Part shown: positions 29,383 to 39,023 of the stretch, piece after piece | How the letters are laid out: every line of letters begins with the position of its first letter | Numbering within the stretch: the first letter of the stretch is position 1 | NCBI RefSeq assembly: GCF_900110735.1 | Contig: NZ_FOET01000012.1 | Coordinates: 62,001-126,000, forward strand | Direction: 5' to 3' | DNA: 64,000 nt | From: Streptomyces radiopugnans | GTDB lineage: Bacteria; Actinomycetota; Actinomycetes; Streptomycetales; Streptomycetaceae | Program-made: the position numbers and the translations under genes | The notes under the pieces: generated by a model | Databases searched by the model: none | What the model saw: the letters and a program-made list of their open reading frames with translations, nothing else | What the model was told of the DNA's origin: nothing

Positions 29383-30008
29383 CTCCGTACCGCCGTTGCC
29401 TCGGGCCGTTCCACCAGCCGGGCCAGTTTCTTCAGACCGCGTGACAGCGCCATCGCCACCGCCCCCGGCCGCTTGCCGAGGATCTCGGCCGTGCTCTTCG
29501 TGTCCAGGTCCAGAACCACCCTCAGAAGTACCGCCTCGGCCTGCGGAACGGGCAGGGTGCCGATGAGGGAGACGATCTCACGTGTCGACAGCTTCGCCCC
29601 GGCCACCTCCGCCGTGTCCGGGGCGGCCTCCCCGCCGGGGGTGCCGGCCGCGCGCGGTTCGGGCAGTTCGTCGGTCGGCACGGTGATCTCCTGCACACGC
29701 CTCCTCCTGCGACGCAGGACGTCACGGGCCCGGTTCCGTGTGACGGCCAGGGCGAAACGGCGGAAGGAGGCGCCGTCCCCCTCGAAGCGCAGCACGTCCC
29801 GGGCGATCTGTAACCACGTCTCGGCCACGACGTCCTCCGCGTCCTGACCGACGATGACGGCCGCGTAGCGCAGGAGTTCGGGGTTGAGGCAGCGGTAGAC
29901 GGCGCGGAAGGCGGCCTCGTCGCCCCGCCGCACACCGAGAACCGCAGCGTTCAGATCCCCGGTGCGCTCCGGGTGGATCCCGTTGCCGCCGTCCGCCGAA
30001 TCACTCAC
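29379..30008 (-). CDS. ECF-type RNA polymerase sigma factor (copy A)
   Basis: The 209-residue protein has a sigma region 2 (RRGDEAAFRAVYRCLNPELLRYA, AEDVVAETWLQIARD, RFALAVTRNRARDVLRR) and a region 4 helix-turn-helix (LPVPQAEAVLLRVVLDLDTKSTAEILGKRPGAVAMALSRGLKKL). GTG 30008 was chosen because AAGGA sits 8 bases ahead. It overlaps its membrane partner gene by 4 bases. It is closely similar to the sigma gene at 33562, suggesting duplication around the intervening amidase gene. Promoter specificity is unknown. Confidence 0.9.
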
Positions 30009-30118
30009 GCACGGGATCCTTCCACGCTCCCGTGCGACACGTCGACACGGCGGCCCCACGTCGGCGGGGACGGACTGATGTGAACGCGAACACCCGTACG
30101 CCGCCCGGGAGAAGGCGG

Positions 30119-30152
30119 AAGGGGCCGGACGGGAGATCCCGTCCGGCCCCTT
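30119..30152 (-). terminator. Strong hairpin after the amidase gene
   Basis: AAGGGGCCGGACGGG and its complement form a 15-bp stem with a 4-base loop, flanked by TT on one side. It sits between the amidase stop and the sigma A start, so the two are probably separate transcripts. Confidence 0.8.
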
Positions 30153-30161
30153 GTGCCGCGG

Positions 30162-30192
30162 ACCGGCGGCCGGCCGTTCACCGGCCGCCGGT
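30162..30192 (-). terminator. Second hairpin after the amidase gene
   Basis: ACCGGCGGCCGG and its complement give a 12-bp stem with a 7-base loop, adjacent to the preceding hairpin. Confidence 0.6.
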
Positions 30193-30247
30193 CACCGGCG
30201 AGCCGTCCGCCTGCTCACGGCTCGCCCACGGCTCGCCCGGGGCTCGT

Positions 30248-33046
30248 TCACGGAGCCAGCGGATAGCCCAGCCAGGCGCCCGCGGGCGTACCCATGGCCG
30301 AGCGGCCGTAGTAGACGGCGCCCGAGGTGGAGACGCCCCGGCTGCCGGCGTCGAACTGGAGGATCGTCCCGTCGAAGGAGTTCTCCCCCGGCGCGCCGAC
30401 GGCCAGGTCCGCCCGCCCCCAGCCGGACATGTCGGCGAGCAGGACGCCCGCCCCGAGCCGGTCGTCGGTCTCGGAGGCCCCGGCGACGCCCGAGGTGTCC
30501 TGGTGGAGGCTCATGGCGCCGGAGGTGCCCAGCCCCGAGGAGGTGCCGTACAGCAGGAGCGCCATACCGGCGTTCTTGCGGTTGACGCCGTCGCGGGTGA
30601 GGTCCTCGAAGGGCAGGCCCGCGAGGACGTCGGCGCGCCCGTCGCCGTTGACGTCGCCCGCCGAGACCGACCAGCCCAGCGCGTCGCCGGCCTCGGCGGC
30701 CCCCGGAACACCGGAGGTGTCCTGGTGGATCACCTTCCGGCCGGTGGTGGTCGGCCCGTCGGGCGAACCGGGCAGCACGGTGATCTGGCCGCCGCGGAAG
30801 GCGCTGGACTCGGAGGCGTACGGCTGACCGACGACCAGGTCCGTGTACGCGTCGCCGTTGATGTCCGCCGCCGCGACCGAACGGCCGCCCTTGACGGACG
30901 ACATGCCCACGTAGGTCAGGCCGCCGGCCGATCCGTTGAGGAGCGTGAGCCGGCCGGTGCCGCCGGAGTCCCGGTGGTTGAGGACCACGTCGGTGTAGCC
31001 GTCGCGGTTGAAGTCGCCGGTGGTGGAGGCCAGGGAGTCGATGGTGCCGGTGGTGCCGGTCTTCAGGGCGCCCTTGCGCACGGTGCCGTCGGCGACGTCG
31101 AACGCCCACCAGCCGGCCGGGCCGCGGGTGGAGGCGGTGAAGACGTCGGCGGTGCCGTCGCTGTCGAAGTCGCCGACGGCGACGGTCGAGCCGAACCGGG
31201 CTCCGCCGGTGCGGTCCGCGGTGGCGGCTTCCAGCCACTTGGCCTTGGTGAAGCCGGGGCCGTACAGGACGGTCACCGCGCCGGAGTCGGTGTTGCCCAC
31301 CGTGTCGTCCTCGCCGGGCGCGCCGACCGCCAGGTCCGCGTGCCCGTCGCCGTTGACGTCGCCGTACGCGACCGCCGCGCCCCAGCTGTCACCGGTCTCG
31401 GAGGCCCCGGGGACACCCGGGCTGGACTGGGAGAGGGTGACCCTGGTGGAGGCCACCGGGCCGTCCGCGCCGCCGGGCGCCACGCTGACGGTGCCGGCCT
31501 TGGCCTTGCCGCCCACGGCGGCGCGGGGGGTGCCCACGGCCATGTCGCCCATGCCGTCGCGGTTGAAGTCGGCGGTGGGGGCCGCGGAGCTCGCGGCCGG
31601 GCTCGCGGCGAAGCGCCGGATCTCCGGCAGCGCGTCGTACAGCGTCTGGCCCGGGCACGCGGTGTTGTAGCCGTCGCGGTGGCCGGAGACGGTGCGCAGG
31701 GTGGCCTGCTCACCCTCCTTCCACACGCCGGTGTTCCCCATGGCGGTGAGCGTCACCCTGCCGGTGGGGTCCACGCCGTACTGGCCGAGCTTCCAGGCGG
31801 CGATCCTGGCGACGGCGCCGGTCACATCGGGGGTGGGCACATCGCCCGCGGCGTAGTTGCCGATCACCGCGATGCCGGTGGAGTAGCTGTTGAAGCCGTA
31901 GGTGTGCGCGCCCACCACGGGCAGGTCGACGCCGCCGTGCCGGCCCTCGAAGATCGTGCCGCACTTGTCGACCAGGAAGTTGTAGCCCAGGTCGTTCCAG
32001 CCGTTGCTCTTGACGTGGAACGTCATCAGCGACCGCACGATCGCGGCCGAGTCGGAGCAGGTGTAGTTGATGTCCTCGAGCGCCGTGTGGTGGACGAAGG
32101 CCGCCTTGATGCCGTCCTCCAGGTACGCCGAGGGCTCCTCGACCATGGACTCGTCGGCGCCCCAGGCGGCGCGCGAGACGATCGGCGGCCGGGTGACCGT
32201 GGACTCGGGTGCGGTCGGCACGGTCGGGGTCGGCGACGGGTCGGCCGTCGGGCTCCCGGTGGCGTCCGGCTCGGTGGACTCCGTCCCGGTGGGAGTGGGC
32301 TCGGTGGTGCCCGGAGCGGTGGACTCCGTCCCCGTGGGCGCCGGTTCGGTGGGCGACGGCTCGCCGGGCGACGCCGAGGCGCCGTCCACCGGGTCGCTCG
32401 CGGTGGCGGTGGGAACCGGGTCCTCGGCGACGTAGGCGGCGGGCCGCATGCCCGTGTCCACGGCCGTCTCGAAGGCCGCCGGGCCGAGGTCGGCCGCGTT
32501 CGCCTTCCTGGCCTCGCGCGGCGTCACGCCCGGGTCGACCAGGTCCAGCCGCATTCCGGCGGGGAACTCGTCACTGGTCTGTCCGTCGGCGGAGACCACC
32601 CGGGCCTCGACGCCGTCGGAGGGGCCGACCCAGCGGGGCGCGGTCGCGCCGCGGGCCGTGGCCTCCCGGCCCTCCTCGCCCTCGGGGACGTGGATGTCCA
32701 GGTCCAGTTCCTGCCACGGCGTCCACTCGCCGGTCTCGATGTCGCGGGTGCGCACCTCGGCCCGGCCGCCGATCTCCGCGGTCGCCCGGGGCCAGGAGAT
32801 GCCCAGCAGGCTGAACGGCTTGGTGTCGCGGCGGGTCACGCCGCTGTGCCCCTCGCCCCTGGTCTTCAGGTTCACGGAGTACACCCTGACCGGCGACGCG
32901 GTCACTGAACTCCCGTTGTCCTCGGGCGGGTTGGCCACGGCGACGGTCACCACGCCGGCTCCGCCCACCGCGACGGCACCCAGGGTCAGCCAGGTCCGCC
33001 TCTTCAGGCTCAATGTTCTGCGCGCTCGTGTTCTTCGCGGACTCAA
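30248..33046 (-). CDS. Large secreted N-acetylmuramoyl-L-alanine amidase (PGRP type) with FG-GAP/VCBS repeats
   Basis: The 932-residue protein has a basic, hydrophobic signal (residues 1-40), an N-terminal region with beta features, a Pro/Thr-rich spacer (about 215-285) and a PGRP amidase domain. Zinc ligands are apparent in FVHHTALED and SGHRDGYNTACPG. From about 495 to the end are seven FG-GAP-like repeats with Asp-rich calcium loops such as DFNRDGMGDMAVG, DVNGDGHADLAVG and DVNGDGRADVLAG, likely a beta-propeller. It should cut the stem peptide from muramic acid in the wall. The TTG start follows AAGGGGCGGG. It is flanked by the two ECF sigma modules. Confidence 0.9.
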   Translation of the reverse strand: MSPRRTRARRTLSLKRRTWLTLGAVAVGGAGVVTVAVANPPEDNGSSVTASPVRVYSVNLKTRGEGHSGVTRRDTKPFSLLGISWPRATAEIGGRAEVRTRDIETGEWTPWQELDLDIHVPEGEEGREATARGATAPRWVGPSDGVEARVVSADGQTSDEFPAGMRLDLVDPGVTPREARKANAADLGPAAFETAVDTGMRPAAYVAEDPVPTATASDPVDGASASPGEPSPTEPAPTGTESTAPGTTEPTPTGTESTEPDATGSPTADPSPTPTVPTAPESTVTRPPIVSRAAWGADESMVEEPSAYLEDGIKAAFVHHTALEDINYTCSDSAAIVRSLMTFHVKSNGWNDLGYNFLVDKCGTIFEGRHGGVDLPVVGAHTYGFNSYSTGIAVIGNYAAGDVPTPDVTGAVARIAAWKLGQYGVDPTGRVTLTAMGNTGVWKEGEQATLRTVSGHRDGYNTACPGQTLYDALPEIRRFAASPAASSAAPTADFNRDGMGDMAVGTPRAAVGGKAKAGTVSVAPGGADGPVASTRVTLSQSSPGVPGASETGDSWGAAVAYGDVNGDGHADLAVGAPGEDDTVGNTDSGAVTVLYGPGFTKAKWLEAATADRTGGARFGSTVAVGDFDSDGTADVFTASTRGPAGWWAFDVADGTVRKGALKTGTTGTIDSLASTTGDFNRDGYTDVVLNHRDSGGTGRLTLLNGSAGGLTYVGMSSVKGGRSVAAADINGDAYTDLVVGQPYASESSAFRGGQITVLPGSPDGPTTTGRKVIHQDTSGVPGAAEAGDALGWSVSAGDVNGDGRADVLAGLPFEDLTRDGVNRKNAGMALLLYGTSSGLGTSGAMSLHQDTSGVAGASETDDRLGAGVLLADMSGWGRADLAVGAPGENSFDGTILQFDAGSRGVSTSGAVYYGRSAMGTPAGAWLGYPLAP

Positions 33047-33212
33047 GTGTCCCGCCCCTTGTCGTCTGGATCGTTCGTCCGGAGACTCGCTCGCCCCGCG
33101 TCCGTCACGGGACCCTTCGGTAAGCGCTCACCGTAGAGGAGATGTCACTCCGGGAAAGCGGCGGGTACTCAACCGTTACAGGGCCGGGCCGTGACCGGGC
33201 CGGGCATGCGAA

Positions 33213-33256
33213 GACGGCCGGGGTCGCCACCCCCCACAGGAGAGACCCCGGCCGTC
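33213..33256. other. Stem-loop inside a divergent intergenic region
   Basis: GACGGCCGGGGTC and its complement form a perfect 13-bp stem with an 18-base C-rich loop. A terminator-like hairpin is unexpected between divergent genes and could end a short leader or small RNA. Confidence 0.5.
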
Positions 33257-33464
33257 GTCGAGTACGGACCGCCGCGCCGAGCGAGGCCCGTCACAATCCT
33301 CAGCGCCGGGAGGCCGAAAACTGTTACTCCCCCCTGCGCCCCCTGCTCCCACACCCCCTCCGCCCGGTCTCCGTCGCCCGTCCGCGTGTCCTCCCCGCCG
33401 TCTTCATCTCGGTAACTACCGCCCCGCCCGCATGGACGGGAGCGCACACTAGGTCGTAGCGTTC

Positions 33465-33491
33465 TGCTTCGCATCGACGCAGATCGAAGCA
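33465..33491. promoter_or_regulatory. Inverted repeat upstream of sigma B
   Basis: TGCTTCG and CGAAGCA are separated by 13 bases, about 70 bases before the sigma B start. Spacing fits a dimeric regulator or a short hairpin. Confidence 0.35.
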
Positions 33492-33561
33492 TCATGGCGG
33501 GACCGCGCTCGGCCAGGAGCGCGGGCGAGCGCTACATCGCGAAGTGGGGCAGGACTAAGGC

Positions 33562-34206
33562 GTGCAGGGGGAAGACGCGGAACTCACCGCAGCGGTGCGG
33601 GCGGCGCGGGAGGGGGACGAATGCGCCTTCCGCACCGTCTACCGCGCCGTGCATCCCCGCCTGCTGGGGTACGTGCGGACGCTGGTCCCGGATGCGGACG
33701 CGGAGGACGTCGCCTCCGAGGCGTGGCTGCAGATCGCCCGGGACATCGGCCGGTTCGACGGGGACGCCGATCGCTTCCGCGGCTGGACGGCGCGGATCGC
33801 CCGCAACCGTGCGCTCGACCACATCCGGGCGCGGGGGCGGCGGCCCGTCTCCAGCCCGGTCGACGACGACAACGAGCTGGCGGTGCTGCCCGCCGGATCC
33901 GACACCTTCGACGAGGCCCTGGAGTCGATCGGCACCGGGCACACCATGGCCCTGATCTCCCGGCTGCCGCGCGACCAGGCCGAGGCCGTCGTGCTCCGGG
34001 TGGTCGTCGGCCTCGACGCCAAGGGCGCCGCACAGGTGCTGGGCAAGAGGCCGGGCGCGGTGCGCACCGCCGCGCACCGGGGTCTGCGGAAGCTGGCGGA
34101 GCTGCTGGAGGGGGAGGAAGGGGTCGGTGACGGGGTGCCCGCACCCAGGGCCGGAGCCGCACGGAGTGTGACGGAAAAGGCCAGACGGACGCTGAGGGAA
34201 ACGTGA
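33562..34206 (+). CDS. ECF-type RNA polymerase sigma factor (copy B)
   Basis: The 214-residue protein matches copy A over both conserved regions: REGDECAFRTVYRAVHPRLLGYV, AEDVASEAWLQIARD, RIARNRALDHIRAR in region 2, and LPRDQAEAVVLRVVVGLDAKGAAQVLGKRPGAVRTAAHRGLRKLAELL in region 4 (quoted in parts). A GTG start has AGGA 7 bases ahead. A charged C-terminal tail of about 30 residues has no counterpart in copy A. Its stop overlaps the membrane-partner gene (GTGA). Transcribed away from the amidase gene. Confidence 0.9.
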   Translation: MQGEDAELTAAVRAAREGDECAFRTVYRAVHPRLLGYVRTLVPDADAEDVASEAWLQIARDIGRFDGDADRFRGWTARIARNRALDHIRARGRRPVSSPVDDDNELAVLPAGSDTFDEALESIGTGHTMALISRLPRDQAEAVVLRVVVGLDAKGAAQVLGKRPGAVRTAAHRGLRKLAELLEGEEGVGDGVPAPRAGAARSVTEKARRTLRET

Positions 34207-35387
34207 GGGCCGACGACCGGTACGACTGGCTGGACGAGGAGACCGCGGAGCGTCTGCTGCGCGGACGGTCGGCCCACCCCCCGCTGTCCGCGGACGACCC
34301 GGGCGCGTCGGCACTGGCCGAGGCCCTCGAAAGACTCGCCGCCGTCCCCACGACCGCTGCCGCCACAGCCGGTCCTGCCGCCGTGCCCGGCGCGCGTGAC
34401 GACGGTGAGCTGCCCGGGGAGGCCGCCGCGCTGGCGGCCTTCCGGGCGGCCCGCGTACGGCCCGGAGCCGTGGCCGCCGAGCGCCGCGGCCGTCTGCGGT
34501 CGCTCGGCCGCCCCCTGAGGGTGGGTCTCGCCGCGCTGGCACTCGGCGGCGTGCTCGGCGGGGTCGCCATAGCGGCCGGCAGCGGGGTGCTGCCCGCGCC
34601 GTTCGGCGGAGGGAACGGATCACCCGCCCCGGCGACGAGCGTGTCCGCCGAGCCGGACGGGCTCCTCCCGCCGCCGGCCGGCACCGCCGACTCCCTCTCC
34701 GGCCGCCCGGGCGCGGACGGCGGGCGGGAAGGCGAGGAGCGCGGCGGCCCGGGAGCCCCGGGCGAAGGCGATCCGGCCGGCGCCGGCCCCGGCGGGCGGT
34801 CGGCGGAGAGCGGCTCGCCCGTCCCGGGGAGGGACGGCGCGGGCGACCGGGCCGGGGATCCCACCACCCGGTCCCCCCAGGCGGAAGCGCGCCTCGAGGA
34901 ACTGTGCGAGAAGTTCCTGGACGGCGAGCTGGGCCGGCGGGAACGGGCCGAACTGGAGCGGGCCCTGGGAGGCCCGGACCGGGTGGAAGGCCACTGCCGC
35001 CGATCCGGCGCGGCGGCCGGCGGCGCCGACGGCGGTGCGGGCGGCGGTTCCGCCTCGGGCGGTTCCTCCGGTGGGAGCACCTCGGGCGGGAGCACCTCGG
35101 GCGGTTCCTCCGGCGGGAGCACTCCCGGTGGATCGTCCGGCGGGTCTTCCGGCACGGGCGACTCCGCGGGGCCCGCCACGGGCGGCCAGGACGGCACCGG
35201 GGACGGCGCCGAGGGCGGGGACGCCGTCCCCGAGGAGAGCGGCGACACGCTGCCCGGGGAGGAGGGCGGCGACACCTTCCCCGCCGACACCGGGAAGGCC
35301 GGCCCCACCGGTCCCGCCGAGCCCGGAGGGCTCCCGCAGATCCCGGACGCGTCCCGGGGCGCCGCGACGGCCGTTCCCACGCCCTGA
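34203..35387 (+). CDS. Single-pass membrane partner of ECF sigma factor (copy B), with Gly/Ser repeats
   Basis: The 394-residue product parallels the 28144-29382 protein: a cytoplasmic N-terminus with LDEETAERLLRG and GEAAALAAFRAARV, one membrane helix (RVGLAALALGGVLGGVAIAAG), and an extracytoplasmic part with two Cys about 29 apart (EELCEKF and EGHCRRS) around GGPDRV. A Gly/Ser/Thr repeat tract (SGGSSGGSTSGG type, near residues 275-315) replaces the Gly-Asn tract of copy A. GTG 34203 overlaps the sigma stop. Regulation of sigma B is inferred from coupling and position. Confidence 0.75.
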   Translation: MRADDRYDWLDEETAERLLRGRSAHPPLSADDPGASALAEALERLAAVPTTAAATAGPAAVPGARDDGELPGEAAALAAFRAARVRPGAVAAERRGRLRSLGRPLRVGLAALALGGVLGGVAIAAGSGVLPAPFGGGNGSPAPATSVSAEPDGLLPPPAGTADSLSGRPGADGGREGEERGGPGAPGEGDPAGAGPGGRSAESGSPVPGRDGAGDRAGDPTTRSPQAEARLEELCEKFLDGELGRRERAELERALGGPDRVEGHCRRSGAAAGGADGGAGGGSASGGSSGGSTSGGSTSGGSSGGSTPGGSSGGSSGTGDSAGPATGGQDGTGDGAEGGDAVPEESGDTLPGEEGGDTFPADTGKAGPTGPAEPGGLPQIPDASRGAATAVPTP

Positions 35388-35564
35388 GCCCTGGCCGGGT
35401 CCACGCCCCGGAGGGCGTGCCGGGAGCCGTGTGACCGGCGTCACCGGGTCCGCCGCCCGGGGGGTGTGACACTTTTCGGGCCGCGGACGCAGTACAGAAC
35501 AAGCCGACTGGTCATCGGCGAGCGCGCCACCCAAGGTTCCCCCCGTACCTGCGGGATGCGCGTA

Positions 35565-35601
35565 GCGCGGGCGGGGCACGTTCCCCCGGCCCCGCCCGCG
35601 C
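35565..35601. terminator. Bidirectional hairpin terminator
   Basis: GCGCGGGCGGGG and its complement form a 12-bp stem with a 13-base loop between the convergent sigma-B-partner and L,D-transpeptidase genes. Confidence 0.7.
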
Positions 35602-35646
35602 CTCTTCACACCGGCCCGCGCCCCGTTCCGGAGGGCGCCGGAGACG

Positions 35647-36600
35647 TCAGTAGACGATCACCTTCTCGCCCACCCTCACCTGCTCGAAGAGCGCGGCGAT
35701 CCTCTCCCTGTCCCGTACGTTGACGCAGCCGTGCGAGGCGCCGTTGTAGCCGTTGGCGGCGAAGTCCGCGGAGTAGTGCACCGCCTGGCCTCCGCTGAAG
35801 AACATCGCGTACGGCATCGGGGTGTCGTAGATCGTGGAGTGGTGGTCCCGGCTCTTGAAGGTGACGCCGAACTCGCCCTCGCGGGTCGGGGTGAGCTCCG
35901 AACCGAAGCGCACGTCCATCGCGGAGACGACCTTCCCGTCGATCATCCAGGCCAGCGTCCGGCTCTCCTTGCTGATGCACAGCGCCCGGCCCGTCAGGCA
36001 CCTCGGGTCGGGGTCGGATATCGGCCGGGTGGTGGGCGGGTACAGCTCCGCCCGCGTGGGGGTCCTCGTCCGCGCCGTCAGAGCGCTCCAGGTGTCCCGG
36101 GTGACCTGGCCGTCCGCCGTCAGACCGCGCCGCTTCTGGAAGGCGGAGACGGACGCGGTGGTGACCGGGCCGTAGTAGCCGGTCGGGTTGAGGTCGAAGT
36201 GCCCGGCCTGGCGCAGCCGCGCCTGGAGTTCGCGGACCCGTTCGCCCTGCGCCCCCTCGCGCATCATCGGCGCGGGCGGCGGAGCGGACGTCGGCGGCGC
36301 GGGCGGCGAGGCGGTCACCGGCGGCGCCGCGGCCGGCGGCGCCGAGGTGCCCGGTGCCTCCTCCCGGCTCGCGGACGGGGCGGACGGCGTGGACGGCGCC
36401 GTCGCCGTGGGCGTCGGCGCGGGCGCAGGCGTGCTCCGCGTCACGGACGGTGCGGGCGGCGGTGCCGTGACCGCCGCGGGCACCCGTGACTCCGAGTCCG
36501 TCTGCTGCACCGTGCACCCCGCCCCCAGCAGCACCGCGGCCGCCGCGGCGAGCGCGGTGCGGCCCACCGATCCGTGCGACATGGACTCCCCCCGGGACAT
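35647..36600 (-). CDS. L,D-transpeptidase lipoprotein with peptidoglycan-binding domain
   Basis: The 317-residue product has a lipobox LLGAGC (Cys29), an 80-residue Pro/Ala/Thr linker, a PG-binding-1 domain (GERVRELQARLRQAGHF, YYGPVTTASVSAFQKRRGL), and a YkuD domain with the catalytic pattern H...SHGCVNV. It would make 3-3 cross-links between stem peptides outside the membrane. ATG 36600 was chosen because GAGGGGG sits 5 bases ahead; ATG 36582 is a weaker alternative. It is divergent from the mutase gene and lies near other wall enzymes. Confidence 0.92.
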   Translation of the reverse strand: MSRGESMSHGSVGRTALAAAAAVLLGAGCTVQQTDSESRVPAAVTAPPPAPSVTRSTPAPAPTPTATAPSTPSAPSASREEAPGTSAPPAAAPPVTASPPAPPTSAPPPAPMMREGAQGERVRELQARLRQAGHFDLNPTGYYGPVTTASVSAFQKRRGLTADGQVTRDTWSALTARTRTPTRAELYPPTTRPISDPDPRCLTGRALCISKESRTLAWMIDGKVVSAMDVRFGSELTPTREGEFGVTFKSRDHHSTIYDTPMPYAMFFSGGQAVHYSADFAANGYNGASHGCVNVRDRERIAALFEQVRVGEKVIVY

Positions 36601-36850
36601 CGAAACCCCCTCGAACCCGCCGGACCTTCACCGGTCTTCCCCACCTGTGTGGATTCCCGGCAGCCAGACTGCCCGAACCGCGGACTTCCGGCCACCCCCC
36701 GGCGGTTCCGCGCGCGGCACCCGCGCGAGCCCGTCCGCGCACCACCCCGCTCGTTTGTGAGCAAGGTCCCAGGCTGTGGCTCTCCCGCCGCTCTCCCGCC
36801 GATCGCTACAGTCCGTATCGGACAGGGCGACGAAACGGGAGGCACCGAAC

Positions 36851-38461
<1,611 letters not shown>

Positions 38462-38475
38462 CCGCGCCCCGTCGC

Positions 38476-38496
38476 GGGGCCCGCCGGGCGGGCCCC
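38476..38496. terminator. Bidirectional hairpin terminator
   Basis: GGGGCCCGC and GCGGGCCCC form a 9-bp stem with a 3-base loop between the mutase gene and the convergent 50-codon gene. Confidence 0.65.
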
Positions 38497-38506
38497 GCCG
38501 GGGGTG

Positions 38507-38659
38507 TCAGAGCAGGCCGAGCCCGGTGACGATCACGGAGACCAGCACGGTGAGCGTCCAGCCGAGCGCCTGCTCGACCAGCTTCTCGCGGTCCTCCTCG
38601 GAGGGTCCGCCGGTACGGAGCCAGGGTGCCGGGATCCTCGCCGCCGTCGTGTGGCCCAT
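38507..38659 (-). CDS. Small membrane protein, 50 residues
   Basis: The ATG at 38659 has GAGGA 6 bases ahead. The product has a polar N-terminal half with EEDREKLVEQALGWTL and ends in one hydrophobic helix (TLTVLVSVIVTGLGLL) reaching the last residue, giving a tail-anchored arrangement. A longer frame to 38782 lacks an RBS. I do not recognise a family. Confidence 0.55.
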   Translation of the reverse strand: MGHTTAARIPAPWLRTGGPSEEDREKLVEQALGWTLTVLVSVIVTGLGLL

Positions 38660-39023
38660 GGTGTGTCCTCGTCTCGCCTCGTGGCGCGCCGGGATGCGGG
38701 GCACCGGTGCGCCGTTGGTGTACCTGTGTCCGTGATCGCCGCGAATGGGCGTCGCGGATCTCCAGGATGAGGGGAGCCGCACCGTTTAAACAGAGACGCA
38801 GATCACCCCGCGGCCGGGCACCGGTGGGCGATCCGCCCCCAACACACCGTCCACGCTGCGGTGATGGGCCCGGCGGAGCCCGGGCGGCCGTACGGCTGTG
38901 ACGAACGACACGCGCCGGGCCGGCCGTACGGGCCGCTGCGCGGACCCCCGTACGAGTCCCTGCACGAGCCCCTGTGCGAGTCTCCGTGCCGGTTCCCGGA
39001 AGGATGCCTTCCGCACGGTCCGT
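38660..39023. other. Intergenic region with degenerate repeats
   Basis: 364 bases without a supported gene. It contains the minus-strand promoter region of the 50-codon gene, several GTACGG/CCGTAC hexamers (near 38890-38950), and a 12-base degenerate tandem repeat at 38953-38988. Arg/Gly-rich open frames on both strands here look like composition artefacts. Confidence 0.5.
38953..38988. repeat. Degenerate 12-bp tandem repeat, three copies
   Basis: CGAGTCCCTGCA, CGAGCCCCTGTG and CGAGTCTCCGTG follow one another without gaps downstream of the polysialyltransferase-like gene. Confidence 0.6.

Larger units (their letters stand above)
33047..33561. other. Intergenic region between divergent amidase and sigma B genes
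   Basis: 515 bases without a convincing gene. It holds a near-palindrome GGTAAGCGCTCACC (33119-33132), a 13-bp stem-loop (33213-33256), an AT-richer stretch near 33410-33440, and an inverted repeat TGCTTCG/CGAAGCA (33465-33491). Promoters for both genes must be here; I cannot place their -35/-10 elements firmly. Short open frames in it lack an RBS and protein-like composition. Confidence 0.5.

Noticed and set aside
30032-32908. 958-codon open frame on the plus strand opposite the amidase gene
   Set aside because: It is antisense to a gene with clear domains and has only Val/Gly/Ala/Arg-rich noise, as expected from high GC third positions.
33047-33561. Cyclic di-AMP (ydaO-type) riboswitch upstream of a wall hydrolase
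   Set aside because: Such riboswitches are known before Streptomyces wall hydrolases, but I could not find the conserved core here and the stem-loop does not match it.
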